A stretch of 64,000 nucleotides of DNA from Glacieibacterium arshaanense (GCF_004681125.1 NZ_SIHO01000001.1:1065149-1129148); one strand, 5' to 3'. Shown: positions 1 to 9,115, counted from the first letter of the stretch. Notes: generated by a model not told the origin, from the sequence alone. Made by a program: numbers and translations.

Positions 1-1492
1 GCAGGAAATGCAGGAAGAAATAGTCGGGGCGGCGCGCGCAGGCATCCGCGGCATAGCCCGCCGCCTCGGCAAATCGTTCCGCGATGAAGCAGGCGATCGC
101 CTTGCTGCGAAACCAAAGGAAGGCGTGGGTATTGTTGGGGCTGGCCTTGATGGCGCGGTCGCTCATCTTGATTGCCTCGTCGGTGCGGCCGGCAAAGGCC
201 AGCAGTCGGCCGAGCTCGCCGGCGGCGGCCACGTCATAAGGGTTCAGTTCAAGTGCACGGCGTTCTTCGGCCATCGCCTGCTCGCTTTGCCCGAGCATCG
301 ACAGCACGACACCGAGCGCCTGATGCGCGCTGCTGTCGGCGCCGTCGAGCGACACCGCACGCATCGCCATCGCATGCGCCTCGCCAATCAGCGCAGCCGG
401 GTCCTTGGCGACGCCGGCCCATATATCGTTGAGCTTAGCGAGCGCCAGCATCGACAAGGTAGGTACATCGTCAGGCGCGAGTTCAAGTGCCTTGGTCAGC
501 CATTCCTGCGCCTGATGGCCGTCTGACACCGACGGCCGCCAGAAATGGTAGCGGCCGCGCATGAACAGGTCCCAGTGCGCGAGGTCGCGAGTGCGCTGGA
601 ACGACTGCGTCTGTTCGCGGCCAAGCAGCGCCGGTTCGAGAGCGCTGACAATGGCGGTGACGATTTCGTCCTGCACCGCAAACAGATCGTCGATAGGCCG
701 GTCGAAGCGGCCCGACCAGACAGTATCATCAGCCTCGCCGTCGATGAGGTCGGCGGCAACTCGAATGGCGCGACCCATACGGCGGACCTGGCCGCGTAGC
801 AAATAGCGCACGCCGAGGTCGCTGCAGATGGTCTTGGTATCGACGTCTTCGGCGTTATAGGTCAGCGATGATTGCCGCGAAATCACTTCAATCAGGTGCG
901 ATTTGGCGAGCCCGGCAATGATGTCTTCGGCAACGGCCTCGGCGAAATAGCCCTGTTCCTCGTCACCGCTGGCATGGCGGAATTCGAGCACCGCGAGCGA
1001 TGGCCGGCTGCGGCGCTTGGGTGCAGCGGCAGCGCGCGGCCGCCTCTGGCGTTCACCGCGCAGCACGGCTTGCACGACCTCGAACATCGCGTTGAACTGC
1101 GGGTGGTCGCAATCGCCGTTCCAGTCATGCAGCGGCACGCACTGGATCTGCCCGAAGCCTAGAGGTGGCGACACCGGGTCGAGTGTCACCGGCAGATAGA
1201 CGCCGCGCTCCTTGGCATGGCTGGCTTCGTCCTGGACGAACTCGCCGTCGGGTCCGACGGAAGCTTCGCTCCACATGACGATGACGCAGCGCGCGCCCGA
1301 CAGGTTCTCGGCAATTGTCTGGCGCCATCGCGCACCGCCGCCGATACCAACATCCCACCACACTTCCAGCCCCTTGGACTGCAGCGCGTCGACCAACGGC
1401 TGCACGCGCGCGCGGTCCTCGTGTTTGTACGAGATGAAGACGTCCGCCAAAACTTTGTCCGACCCTGATTCAAACTCAAACGCACCAACCAT
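1..1492 (-). CDS. TIR domain / TolB-like domain / TPR protein, 3' end outside the window
   Basis: The frame starts at an ATG (1492-1490) and stays open for 497 codons to the left edge, so the C-terminus is missing. Residues about 15-140 form a TIR domain: box-1 motif VFISYKHEDR at 18-27, then EVWWD at 43-47, and FVQDE ending in Glu89, which sits where TIR NADases carry their catalytic glutamate. A basic, Ala-rich linker (about 145-165) leads to a domain (about 166-295, starting SLAVLEF) of the type found beside TPRs in adenylate-cyclase-like and TolB-like N-terminal modules. TPR-like helices run from about 325 to the edge. No signal peptide or membrane segment is seen, so it is probably cytoplasmic. 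TIR domains act as NAD+-cleaving enzymes or as adaptors; which applies here cannot be told. It stands alone, with no recognisable defence partner in the window. Confidence 0.85.
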   Translation of the reverse strand, partial: MVGAFEFESGSDKVLADVFISYKHEDRARVQPLVDALQSKGLEVWWDVGIGGGARWRQTIAENLSGARCVIVMWSEASVGPDGEFVQDEASHAKERGVYLPVTLDPVSPPLGFGQIQCVPLHDWNGDCDHPQFNAMFEVVQAVLRGERQRRPRAAAAPKRRSRPSLAVLEFRHASGDEEQGYFAEAVAEDIIAGLAKSHLIEVISRQSSLTYNAEDVDTKTICSDLGVRYLLRGQVRRMGRAIRVAADLIDGEADDTVWSGRFDRPIDDLFAVQDEIVTAIVSALEPALLGREQTQSFQRTRDLAHWDLFMRGRYHFWRPSVSDGHQAQEWLTKALELAPDDVPTLSMLALAKLNDIWAGVAKDPAALIGEAHAMAMRAVSLDGADSSAHQALGVVLSMLGQSEQAMAEERRALELNPYDVAAAGELGRLLAFAGRTDEAIKMSDRAIKASPNNTHAFLWFRSKAIACFIAERFAEAAGYAADACARRPDYFFLHFL

Positions 1493-1654
1493 AGTGATTT
1501 TATAGTTTCATCCCGCGCTGGCTGCCGGGACAGCCGCTCATTTTTGGATTGGCAGCATTATCACCCTATCGGTTAGCACATGCAGCTTTACCGTTGAAAT
1601 TGTTCGCGGGCAACGATTCATCGTGCTGAAGTAGAGACAGATGCTTGGCTGGGG

Positions 1655-3145
1655 TTATGTCGTCGCCGCTGCTAGCAAGCGCTTGTAAAGCGCCGATGCT
1701 GCGGCCAGCAAAGCCGGATCGACGCCTTCGGTTGGCACACGGCGTGCGGTCGAATCACGAATATCGGCACCGCTCGCAACGAACGCCGCTGGGTCGGAAA
1801 GTTTCAGCTTTGCCGCAAGCGCCGTCATCACCTGCGTGGGATTGGCGCACAGCGCCTCATGGCCAACGAGGATAATCCGGCTGCGATGCTGCTCGAGCAG
1901 ATGCGTGTAAGCGGCGACCCAATAGGCCAGCCAGAAATCAAGCGTAAGCGGGTCGCGATGGGTCGTCGTTAACAGCCAGCCATCGAAATCAACGGGTTTG
2001 AGATTGGCCCCGAAATCGAAGTGGCCCACCCCGGCCATGTAGGTGCGCGTAAAATCATCACGGGCGTGGACCGTGAGGAAATTCTGATGCTGGCGAAGCA
2101 GCGACGCCGCATGCTGGACGGGCTCGCGAAACGGCACGACGATGTCGGCGTCGGGGAAAGCCTGCGCTAGCAGGCCGATGCGGACGATGTTGAGGTTGTT
2201 CTTCGATGCATAGCGCGTGGTTGCAGCGGCCCCAGGCCGGCGCAGCTCGGCGATTTGCAGCATGTGGCCGGCGAGCCGGTCGCGCTGTTCGGCCGGCAGC
2301 GCGTCGGGCCAGACCTTGAGCTGCGCGCTACTGTAGAGTTCGGGTGCGAACGCGTGCCAGATCATTTCCTCGAACGCCTCGGGGCTATCGAGGCCGACAA
2401 GCATGCCGTCGCCATGCGCGCGCTCGCGCTTGACGTCTTCCTGCTGGAAACCACCCGAAATGCGGCTCCAAAGGCTCGGCACCAGCACAAACGGCATGTC
2501 GCGGTAGGTGTGCGTGGCAAATTCGGGGAGCTCGGCAAAGCGGTCGAGCAGCAGCGTCGTCCCGGCGCGCGGTAGCGCGGTGATGAACAACGGCGGCCGC
2601 GGTTGGGTGACGCCGATGCGATCGCGCAGTTTGCGGTCTTCACCTTCGGCGAAATCGAGCTGCAGCGCGCCGGTGGAGAATGCCAGCCGGTGCAGCAGGC
2701 GGTCGAGCCAGCCGTAGTTGTTTTCAAACCCGCTTGCCGCGCTGGCCCTGGCGGCAGCTGGGCGGCGCCCCAGCATGGCGACGACAATGAACACCCCGAC
2801 CCCGACGAGCAGGAACGGCCAGGTCAGCGATACCTCGATAATGTGGTCGAAACTGACCACGCCGGTTTGCGCCACCGCCCAGACTAGCGCCATCGGCAGC
2901 GCGAGTGCCGCGGCGAGCCCGGCGGTGAGCTTGAAGAAGAGCCCGAACATCGCCTTTGCCGCGGCCTGCATCGCGGCTTCCTTGGCATCGTCATCGAGCG
3001 CCGGATTGCGCATGACGGCCATGCTTTGCCGCGATTGCACCCCGACGTCGCGTGCGATCTCCACGAGGCCAAGCCGCGCCAACAGCCAGCCGAAAACGAT
3101 GATTATGAATCCCGCGCCGAGCCAGGCGGGCAGATCCGCAGGCAC
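1655..3145 (-). CDS. Membrane-anchored sulfotransferase family protein
   Basis: The 496-residue protein begins at a GTG two bases after the stop of the upstream small gene, so the two are probably cotranscribed. Three hydrophobic segments (about 10-28, 68-91 and 108-124) form an N-terminal membrane part. The rest looks like a PAPS-dependent sulfotransferase: a 5'-phosphosulfate loop FITALPRAGTTLL near 187-199 and a second phosphate-binding region around VVPFREPVQHAASLLRQH in the middle of the catalytic domain. Family members move sulfate from PAPS to a hydroxyl on a carbohydrate, lipid or small molecule. The acceptor is unknown. Membrane anchoring suggests a lipid-linked or surface acceptor, and the nearby arylsulfotransferase-like gene fits sulfate-ester chemistry, but both points are inference. 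Confidence 0.85.
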   Translation of the reverse strand: MPADLPAWLGAGFIIIVFGWLLARLGLVEIARDVGVQSRQSMAVMRNPALDDDAKEAAMQAAAKAMFGLFFKLTAGLAAALALPMALVWAVAQTGVVSFDHIIEVSLTWPFLLVGVGVFIVVAMLGRRPAAARASAASGFENNYGWLDRLLHRLAFSTGALQLDFAEGEDRKLRDRIGVTQPRPPLFITALPRAGTTLLLDRFAELPEFATHTYRDMPFVLVPSLWSRISGGFQQEDVKRERAHGDGMLVGLDSPEAFEEMIWHAFAPELYSSAQLKVWPDALPAEQRDRLAGHMLQIAELRRPGAAATTRYASKNNLNIVRIGLLAQAFPDADIVVPFREPVQHAASLLRQHQNFLTVHARDDFTRTYMAGVGHFDFGANLKPVDFDGWLLTTTHRDPLTLDFWLAYWVAAYTHLLEQHRSRIILVGHEALCANPTQVMTALAAKLKLSDPAAFVASGADIRDSTARRVPTEGVDPALLAAASALYKRLLAAATT

Positions 3146-3147
3146 GC

Positions 3148-3408
3148 TCAGCGCTGCGTCTCGTTGGGTTTGGTCGGCGGCAGCGCGGTCTCAGCCTGCC
3201 CGGCTTTGCGCTTCTTGAGCAAACGCTTGATCGGGAACCAGATGAACCCGAAGATACCGGCGAATACGGCACCGATCAGCGCCACCAGCGAGCCGATCAT
3301 CGACAGTCCAGCCCCGGGGCCCGCATAGGCCTGCGCCGGAACAGCGGCCACCGCAATGACCAGCACGAGCGGCCATGCCAAAAGCTTATGTCGCGCAATC
3401 CCGGTCAT
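3148..3408 (-). CDS. Small membrane protein of unknown function
   Basis: This is an 86-residue protein with a cleavable-looking signal sequence (about residues 9-28, ending in AQA), a second hydrophobic segment (about 34-58) and a basic tail, RLLKKRKAG, followed by a polar C-terminus. I do not recognise a family. It ends two bases before the GTG of the sulfotransferase, which implies cotranscription and perhaps translational coupling. A role as a small subunit or membrane partner of that enzyme is possible but rests only on position. Confidence 0.7.
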   Translation of the reverse strand: MTGIARHKLLAWPLVLVIAVAAVPAQAYAGPGAGLSMIGSLVALIGAVFAGIFGFIWFPIKRLLKKRKAGQAETALPPTKPNETQR

Positions 3409-3492
3409 GTGCGAAATCTCCCTGCGTCTGCTCAGGCAGCTTTAGGCATTCACCCGAAGCGGCTCAAGCGTGAAGTCATTCACCCTGCCCGC

Positions 3493-4926
3493 CTATCTTC
3501 CGGGAGCGGCCCCTACCGTGGGCCGCACATAATAGGCACCGAACTGCTTGAAGCGCGCGGCGTGATCGACTTCGGGCGGCGCCGTGAGCCCGAGCGACCG
3601 CAGATCATGGAGGTTGTCGAGACGGGTCAGCAGGCGTCCGGTGGCGAGATCGATCTCATAGGTCAGCCCGGCTTCGGTGACCGCGACCAGCGCGCGCTTG
3701 CCATCGGCGGATTGATCGATGTTGCCCGCGACCGTGGTATAGAACGGCGTACCCGCCGGCGTTTCGGGCCCGGGGAACACCGTCGTCTGGGCGTTGGTGA
3801 CCGGATCGAACAGGATGACGCGCGACGGGCCACTGGCGGCCGCGGCACCGAGATCATCAAATATCAGGATCTTGGCACCGGCCGGCTGGGCGCTGTGCTG
3901 GAAGAAAAAGTTGCCGCGGAAGACGTGCTTCATCTTGCCGGTGCGGCGGTCCATGATGCCGATGGCGCTGATGTTGCGCATCGACAGCAGCCAGTCATCA
4001 GGGGCGACATCGCCCAGTGCGGCGGCCATTTCGGCACCTACTTCGACGACGAAATTAGTATGCAGCGGATCGCACGATTCGGGTGTCTTCTTGAATGGGA
4101 TCGCCGTCTGCAGCAGCAAGGCGCGATACGGCGAATCCAGCATCGCTTCGTAGATCGAATGGCTTTCGAGCAATTTGCCGTCGCTGCCGAGCACATGCAC
4201 GGTGTCGCGCAAATAACCCGCTTTGCAGCCCGACACGAGCATGTGGCCGGCGCCGAGGTGGCGCCACACCGGCTTGGTCGAGATTTCGGCGCTGGTCACC
4301 AAGACCTGTCCGCTGGGCAGCAACGTCGGCCAGTGATGCGTATAGTCGTGACGATACCAGACGGCATGGCCATCGCGATTGATGCGCGCCACGCCAGCGC
4401 CGAACGGGAACGCCTTGTCATTGTAGAAGGTGACGATGAGGTCGCCGCCGGGCAGTTGGGCGAGCCCTTGCGGATTGAGGTCGAGCGCCGGATTGTCGAA
4501 CGGCTGCTCGTAGGGCCGATCGGCAATGTCGCCCTTGTGCAGTTCGTCAGGACGGAACGGGTAGCCGTGGACGAGCTTGCCCTGACGGTCGATGATCACC
4601 GCGAGGCAGCCGCTGCCGGGGCAGAAATCGAGATAGCGTTGCGGGCCACCGACGAGCAACAATGCCTCGTCACCACCCGGTGCCAGCACGTTCATGCGCG
4701 CCTGCGCCAGCTGGCTGACCGGGATATCGGTATGGCCCATGAAATCAGAGCTGTGTTTGCTGGTAAAATGGTCCTTGATCACGTCGACCGACTTGACGAC
4801 GCCGTCGACATAAGTCGCGGGCCAGACCTGCTTGATAGTCGTGAAATAGCCCAGCACGAACGCGATCGCGAGCCACGCCAGCGCGAACAATACCAGCGGC
4901 ATGTGGCTGAGAAGGCGTCGAAACAT
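3493..4926 (-). CDS. Arylsulfotransferase-like beta-propeller protein, membrane anchored
   Basis: I chose the ATG at 4926 because GGGGGA lies six bases upstream; an in-frame ATG at 4944 has no such site. The product (477 aa) has one N-terminal hydrophobic anchor (about residues 8-25) and an extracytoplasmic domain with propeller-type repeats. Features of the ASST / Arylsulfotran_2 group are visible: DPLHTNFVVEV, MRNISAIGIMDRRTGK and GNFFFQHSAQP, the last resembling the QHDA-type motif that precedes the catalytic region. ASST enzymes are PAPS-independent and move sulfate between phenolic donors and acceptors, but many members of the wider family are uncharacterised, and I cannot confirm the catalytic histidine. 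It is codirectional with the small membrane protein and sulfotransferase, after an 84-base gap. Confidence 0.8.
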   Translation of the reverse strand: MFRRLLSHMPLVLFALAWLAIAFVLGYFTTIKQVWPATYVDGVVKSVDVIKDHFTSKHSSDFMGHTDIPVSQLAQARMNVLAPGGDEALLLVGGPQRYLDFCPGSGCLAVIIDRQGKLVHGYPFRPDELHKGDIADRPYEQPFDNPALDLNPQGLAQLPGGDLIVTFYNDKAFPFGAGVARINRDGHAVWYRHDYTHHWPTLLPSGQVLVTSAEISTKPVWRHLGAGHMLVSGCKAGYLRDTVHVLGSDGKLLESHSIYEAMLDSPYRALLLQTAIPFKKTPESCDPLHTNFVVEVGAEMAAALGDVAPDDWLLSMRNISAIGIMDRRTGKMKHVFRGNFFFQHSAQPAGAKILIFDDLGAAAASGPSRVILFDPVTNAQTTVFPGPETPAGTPFYTTVAGNIDQSADGKRALVAVTEAGLTYEIDLATGRLLTRLDNLHDLRSLGLTAPPEVDHAARFKQFGAYYVRPTVGAAPGR

Positions 4927-5038
4927 CGGTGTCCCCCGGGGCATTTCTGTGCTGGCGCGTGACTAGCGGCTTAGCAGCCGTCAATGCAGGCGTCCAGCAG
5001 CGCCCAGCCATGCATCGACAAGCACGTCGGCGCGACCT

Positions 5039-5866
5039 ATGTCGCATGGAAGCAACAAGCGAGACTGCAACGTGTCATTCTACCGAGTCAGTGACCCGAG
5101 CCGCGGCGCCTATCGCCTGCGCGTCTGGCGTCGGCAGGCGCTGGGGTCGATGGCGATGCTATTGGCGCTAATGGCGTTTAGCACGTTCGGTCTGGCCTTC
5201 CTCGATCCCGGCACGATGAGCTATTCGGGCAAGTTGTTCGTCGGCTTGTGGAATTCGGCCAACATTGTCTCGACACTCGGTGACTTTTCGGCGTTCAATA
5301 CCCAGCAACGCCAGTTCATGATCATCATGATGTTGTCGACGATGTTCATCGGCGGCTTTACCATAACCCGCCTGAATGGACTGCTGTCGAACGAGGACGT
5401 CCTTATCTACCGCGAGAACCGCCGCATGCAACGCACGCTCAACACGCTCACCAACCATGTCGTTGTGGTCGGCTTCGATGCTGTCGGCGCCAAGGTTGCC
5501 AACCATATGCGGGGCCAGGGCGATACCGTCGTCATCGTTACCGCGATCGAGGACCGCGCCGCGGCAGCTGCCGAGCAGAAATTCACCGTCGTCCTTGGCG
5601 ATGCCGGGGTCGACGACGATGTGCTGCACCATGCCAAGATCGACAAGGCGCGCGCGCTTATCGTCGCCACTGCCGACCCCAACCGCAACCTCGTCATTAC
5701 CTTGATGGCGCACACACTCAACCCGAAGCTGGCAATTGCCGTCTACGGCGAGAATGGCTCACGCCGCGAACTGCTCAAGCGCGCCGGTGCGACCATCGTC
5801 GTCACCGCCGAGGACCTGATCGCCACTGCGCTGGTCGAAAAGCTCGTCACCAACGCTGCGGTTTGA
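5039..5866 (+). CDS. Potassium-channel-like protein: two TM segments, degenerate P-loop, TrkA-N/RCK domain
   Basis: The 275-residue protein has TM1 at about 36-56, a re-entrant-loop-like stretch at about 68-84, TM2 at about 90-112 and a cytoplasmic RCK/TrkA-N Rossmann domain from about 139 (VVVVGFDAVG) to 260. This is the order of a two-TM RCK-gated potassium channel. The position of the selectivity filter, normally TVGYG, reads STLGDF, so ion selectivity may be altered or lost. The Rossmann glycine pattern is also relaxed (G145, G150). RCK domains bind nucleotides or cations to gate transport. The exact start is uncertain; a GTG 33 bases downstream is an alternative. It is divergent from the arylsulfotransferase-like gene with 112 bases between. 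Confidence 0.8.
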   Translation: MSHGSNKRDCNVSFYRVSDPSRGAYRLRVWRRQALGSMAMLLALMAFSTFGLAFLDPGTMSYSGKLFVGLWNSANIVSTLGDFSAFNTQQRQFMIIMMLSTMFIGGFTITRLNGLLSNEDVLIYRENRRMQRTLNTLTNHVVVVGFDAVGAKVANHMRGQGDTVVIVTAIEDRAAAAAEQKFTVVLGDAGVDDDVLHHAKIDKARALIVATADPNRNLVITLMAHTLNPKLAIAVYGENGSRRELLKRAGATIVVTAEDLIATALVEKLVTNAAV

Positions 5867-5874
5867 AGCCGGAG

Positions 5875-6846
5875 CTAGAACGTCACCACCGCCTTGCCGA
5901 CCAGCGTCCCGTCGGCCATCGCGGCAAAGGCTTCGCCGGCGCGGTCGAGCGGCACCCGCAAGCCGATGAACGGGTTGATCTTGCCCTCGGCCGCGAGTGT
6001 GTCGATCGCCCGCAGGTGGCGCGGCCCGCTGCCCGGCACCTGCCGCGCATATTCGCCGGCGCGCACGCCGATAACTTCGGTGCCGGCGAGCAGCAAGCGG
6101 TTGAGCGGCAGGCTGACCGGTGCGCCCGCAACAAAGCCGATGATCAGGTAGCGACCGCCCCAGCGCAATGTTCGCAACGCCGGCATCACCGCCGGCCCGC
6201 CGACGGGATCGAAGACCAGATCGAAATGCCCCTTATATGCGCTGAAATCGGGTGCGGCGCGATCGAGCAACAGCGTTTCATGGGCGCCGCAGGCCTTTGC
6301 CGCCGCGAGCTTTTCGGGGGTCGACGCCGCTGCCACGACCTCGCCGCCCAACGCCACCGCCATGCTGACCGCCGCCAGGCCCATGCCACCGCCAGCACCG
6401 AGCACCAGCACACGCTCTCCCGCCTGCATGCGGCCACGCACCGCCAGCCCGACATAGGCGGTCAGCGCGCCGACGGTGTGGGCTGCGGCCTCGTCATCAT
6501 GCAGGCCGTCGGGGACGATGCGCAGCGCCGACGCCGGCAGCGTCATACGCTCGGCGAGGCAGCCACCACGGCCGCCGACAATTACGTGCTCGTCGATGAG
6601 TTCGCCCGACAGCCCCTCCCCTACCGCAGTGATGATACCGCAACCCTCCATGCCGGGGATGAACGGCAATTCGGGGCGGTATTGATAGCCACCGGACAGC
6701 ATCAGCAAATCGGGATAGTTGAGCGATGCAGCCGTCAGCGCGACGGTGACCTCGCCGGCGCCGGGGACGGTCGGTTCGGGCCATTCGGTTTCGAAGCGCA
6801 GTCCGCTGCGGTCGTCTTGAAGGCTGTGGCAGACCCAGGCACGCAT
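5875..6846 (-). CDS. NADPH:quinone oxidoreductase family protein (zinc-independent MDR)
   Basis: The 323-residue protein starts at an ATG with GGGGAGAA just upstream; the same frame is open well beyond it, but that extension lacks family similarity and overlaps the divergent acyl-CoA synthetase. It has the GroES-like N-terminal domain (LNYPDLLMLSGGYQYRPELP), then the Rossmann domain with VLGAGGGMGLAAV near residues 147-159. The zinc-binding Cys/His set of alcohol dehydrogenases is absent, as in quinone oxidoreductases. Such enzymes reduce quinones or enones with NADPH; PEEP-like homologues also reduce acrylyl- or crotonyl-type substrates. The divergent acyl-CoA synthetase could hint at fatty-acid-related use. 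Substrate is unknown. Confidence 0.85.
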   Translation of the reverse strand: MRAWVCHSLQDDRSGLRFETEWPEPTVPGAGEVTVALTAASLNYPDLLMLSGGYQYRPELPFIPGMEGCGIITAVGEGLSGELIDEHVIVGGRGGCLAERMTLPASALRIVPDGLHDDEAAAHTVGALTAYVGLAVRGRMQAGERVLVLGAGGGMGLAAVSMAVALGGEVVAAASTPEKLAAAKACGAHETLLLDRAAPDFSAYKGHFDLVFDPVGGPAVMPALRTLRWGGRYLIIGFVAGAPVSLPLNRLLLAGTEVIGVRAGEYARQVPGSGPRHLRAIDTLAAEGKINPFIGLRVPLDRAGEAFAAMADGTLVGKAVVTF

Positions 6847-7095
6847 CGATCGATTCTCCCCGCGCCGGTTTCGAAAGTCGGCCCCGCTGTCTGCGGGGAG
6901 CCGACGCCGGCGTCGTGACTGGCATGATTGACACAATTTGCCGGCTTGCACACCGTCTGAGCAGGCTGACGCGCAAAAATTCCCGCCATCGTCGTCGCGC
7001 TTGTATCTGCGAGTGCGATTGACCATCACTGCAGGCACAATAATTTGAAATGCTGCCGGGCTAGACAGCCGGTAGCGCTCCACGGGGACCAGGCC

Positions 7096-8691
7096 ATGTT
7101 CAGCTTCGGCAGCATCTTCGCCAGCATCGGCGCGCATATCGAACCCAAACGGCCAGCGCTGATCCATGGCGACCATGTGACGTGCTGGGGCGTTCTCGAC
7201 AGGCGCACCGACAGCCTGGCAGCCAGTTTCATCGGCGCAGGTGCCGGCACCGGCGACAAGGTCGCCCACCTGATGCGCAACTCGCCCGCCTATCTCGAAA
7301 CCACCATTGCGACGTTTAAGGCACGCATGGTGCACGTCAACATCAACTACCGCTACACCGGCGAAGAGCTGTTCTACATCCTCGACAATTCGGACGCGGC
7401 GGTTCTCGTCCATGACGCTGATTTCGCCGAACTCGTCGCGCAACTTGTCCCGCGCCTGCCCAAACTGAAACTAGTCCTGCAAGTCGGGGGGCAGCCCACC
7501 AAACCGTCGAGCAGCTTCGAGGTCGCCGCCACCTCGGGTCTATCGCTACCAGCGCAGGACTATCAGCCCGACGACATGCTGTTCATCTACACCGGCGGCA
7601 CCACCGGCATGCCCAAGGGCGTGATGTGGGACCAATCGGCGGTATGGTCGCTGCTCGGCGGCGGTGCCCTCACCCCAGAAACCGGCCCGGTCGCGAGCCT
7701 TGCCGACCATTGCGCCAATGTCAGCGATCCCGCGACGATTTCGCGCATCCTCGTCATGCCGCCGCTGATGCACGGCACCGGCTTCCTGATCGGCATCTAC
7801 ACGATGGCGCGTGGCGGCACAGTGATGACCCTCCCCGGCTTGAAATTCGAGCCAGCCGAGGTCTTTGTCGCCTGCGCGACGCACGCGCCTGATCTCGCGG
7901 TGCTCGTCGGTGATGCGTTTGCGCGACCCTTGCTTGGCGGTCTCGACCGCGGCGAAGGCAGCATCGCGTCGATCAAGACGCTCATTTCGAGCGGCACGAT
8001 GTGGTCGCCCGAGGTCAAGGCCGGACTGCTGCGCCATAATCCTGAACTGATGATCCTCGATTCGCTCGGCTCGTCGGAAAGTATCGGCATGGGTGCATCG
8101 GTACAGACCGCCGACAACGCCGGCGCCGAAACGCGCTTTGTCGCCGGCGACGATACACTGGTACTCGATGAGAATATGCAGCCGGTGGCACCGGGATCGG
8201 GCGTCGCCGGCCGCATCGCGCGCGGCGGGCTGATCCCGCGCGGCTATTACAAGGACGAAGCCAAGTCGGCCGCGACGTTCGTACGCGTCGGAGACAAGCG
8301 CTACGTGCTGGCCGGCGACTGGGCAACGATCGACGCCGACGGTTCAATGGTGCTGCTCGGGCGCGGCAGCCAGTGTATCAACACCGGCGGTGAGAAGGTC
8401 TTCCCCGAAGAAGTCGAGGAAGCGCTCAAGACGCATCCGGCGGTCGAAGATGCGCTGGTGTTCGGCGTGTCTGATGACAAATGGGGGCAGCGCATCAGCG
8501 CGGTCGTCGAACTGTCGCCGGGTGCGGCTGCGGATGTAGCTACGCTGGTGGCGCATGTGCGCGGGCGGCTGGCGGCCTACAAGGCGCCCAAGACGGTGAC
8601 GATCGTGCCAAAGGTGCCGCGCGCGCCCAACGGCAAGGCCGATTATGCGACGGCGCGCGACCTCGCCGAAAAAGGCGCCACTGTGGCTTGA
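7096..8691 (+). CDS. Acyl-CoA synthetase (AMP-binding enzyme)
   Basis: The start is the ATG at 7096, preceded by GGGGACCAGG; an upstream in-frame ATG at 7045 adds residues without family similarity. The 531-residue enzyme has the adenylation signature YTGGTTGMPKGVMW, then GRGSQCINTGGEKVFPEEVEE near the hinge, and the C-terminal lysine region PRAPNGKADY used for adenylate formation. It activates a carboxylate to acyl-AMP and then acyl-CoA. Overall the sequence resembles the fatty-acyl/FadD13-like group rather than acetyl-CoA synthetase; the actual substrate cannot be told. The DUF2177 gene follows 10 bases downstream. Confidence 0.9.
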   Translation: MFSFGSIFASIGAHIEPKRPALIHGDHVTCWGVLDRRTDSLAASFIGAGAGTGDKVAHLMRNSPAYLETTIATFKARMVHVNINYRYTGEELFYILDNSDAAVLVHDADFAELVAQLVPRLPKLKLVLQVGGQPTKPSSSFEVAATSGLSLPAQDYQPDDMLFIYTGGTTGMPKGVMWDQSAVWSLLGGGALTPETGPVASLADHCANVSDPATISRILVMPPLMHGTGFLIGIYTMARGGTVMTLPGLKFEPAEVFVACATHAPDLAVLVGDAFARPLLGGLDRGEGSIASIKTLISSGTMWSPEVKAGLLRHNPELMILDSLGSSESIGMGASVQTADNAGAETRFVAGDDTLVLDENMQPVAPGSGVAGRIARGGLIPRGYYKDEAKSAATFVRVGDKRYVLAGDWATIDADGSMVLLGRGSQCINTGGEKVFPEEVEEALKTHPAVEDALVFGVSDDKWGQRISAVVELSPGAAADVATLVAHVRGRLAAYKAPKTVTIVPKVPRAPNGKADYATARDLAEKGATVA

Positions 8692-8701
8692 GGCGCTCCG
8701 C

Positions 8702-9115
8702 ATGATCCGCCGCTACACCATTGCGTATTTCACCACCGGCATCGCATTTGCACTGATCGACGCGATCTGGCTGCGTGCCATGTACACGCGGCTCTACCAG
8801 ACCGAGATCGGATCGCTGTTAATGGACGGGCTGCGCTGGGGGCCAGCGATCAGTTTCTACCTGCTCTACATCGCCGGCATCATGGTGTTCGCGATGCGGC
8901 CAGCCTTTGCCAGCAGGCGTTGGCAGACAGCATTCGTTAATGGCGCGCTGTTCGGCTTCTTCACCTACATGACCTATGACCTGACCAACTACGCGACGCT
9001 GCGGGTCTGGAGTCTGAAGATCACGCTGCTCGATATCATCTGGGGGAGCGCACTAACCGCGTTGGCGGCAAGCGCCGGCTACCTGTTTACCCGCGCCGTC
9101 ACCCGGACAAAGTAA
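8702..9115 (+). CDS. DUF2177 family integral membrane protein
   Basis: The 137-residue protein has four hydrophobic segments (about 8-24, 46-66, 78-98 and 111-131) and the family hallmark YDLTNYATLRVW in the third/fourth segment region, followed by DIIWG. DUF2177 proteins are small inner-membrane proteins with no assigned biochemical role. The ATG lies 10 bases after the acyl-CoA synthetase stop, so the two are probably cotranscribed, and a strong hairpin follows the stop codon. Confidence 0.85.
   Translation: MIRRYTIAYFTTGIAFALIDAIWLRAMYTRLYQTEIGSLLMDGLRWGPAISFYLLYIAGIMVFAMRPAFASRRWQTAFVNGALFGFFTYMTYDLTNYATLRVWSLKITLLDIIWGSALTALAASAGYLFTRAVTRTK

Noticed and set aside
3388-4962. A 524-codon plus-strand open frame opposite the arylsulfotransferase-like gene
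   Set aside because: It is the antisense shadow of a real GC-rich gene; its translation shows no family features and low-complexity Arg/Ala/Glu composition.
6926-6960. TTGACA in the gap before the acyl-CoA synthetase as a promoter
   Set aside because: No acceptable -10 element lies at a suitable distance.
6847-7443. Upstream extension of the quinone oxidoreductase frame by about 200 codons
   Set aside because: The extension has no family similarity, overlaps the start of the divergent acyl-CoA synthetase, and a good ribosome site precedes the chosen ATG.
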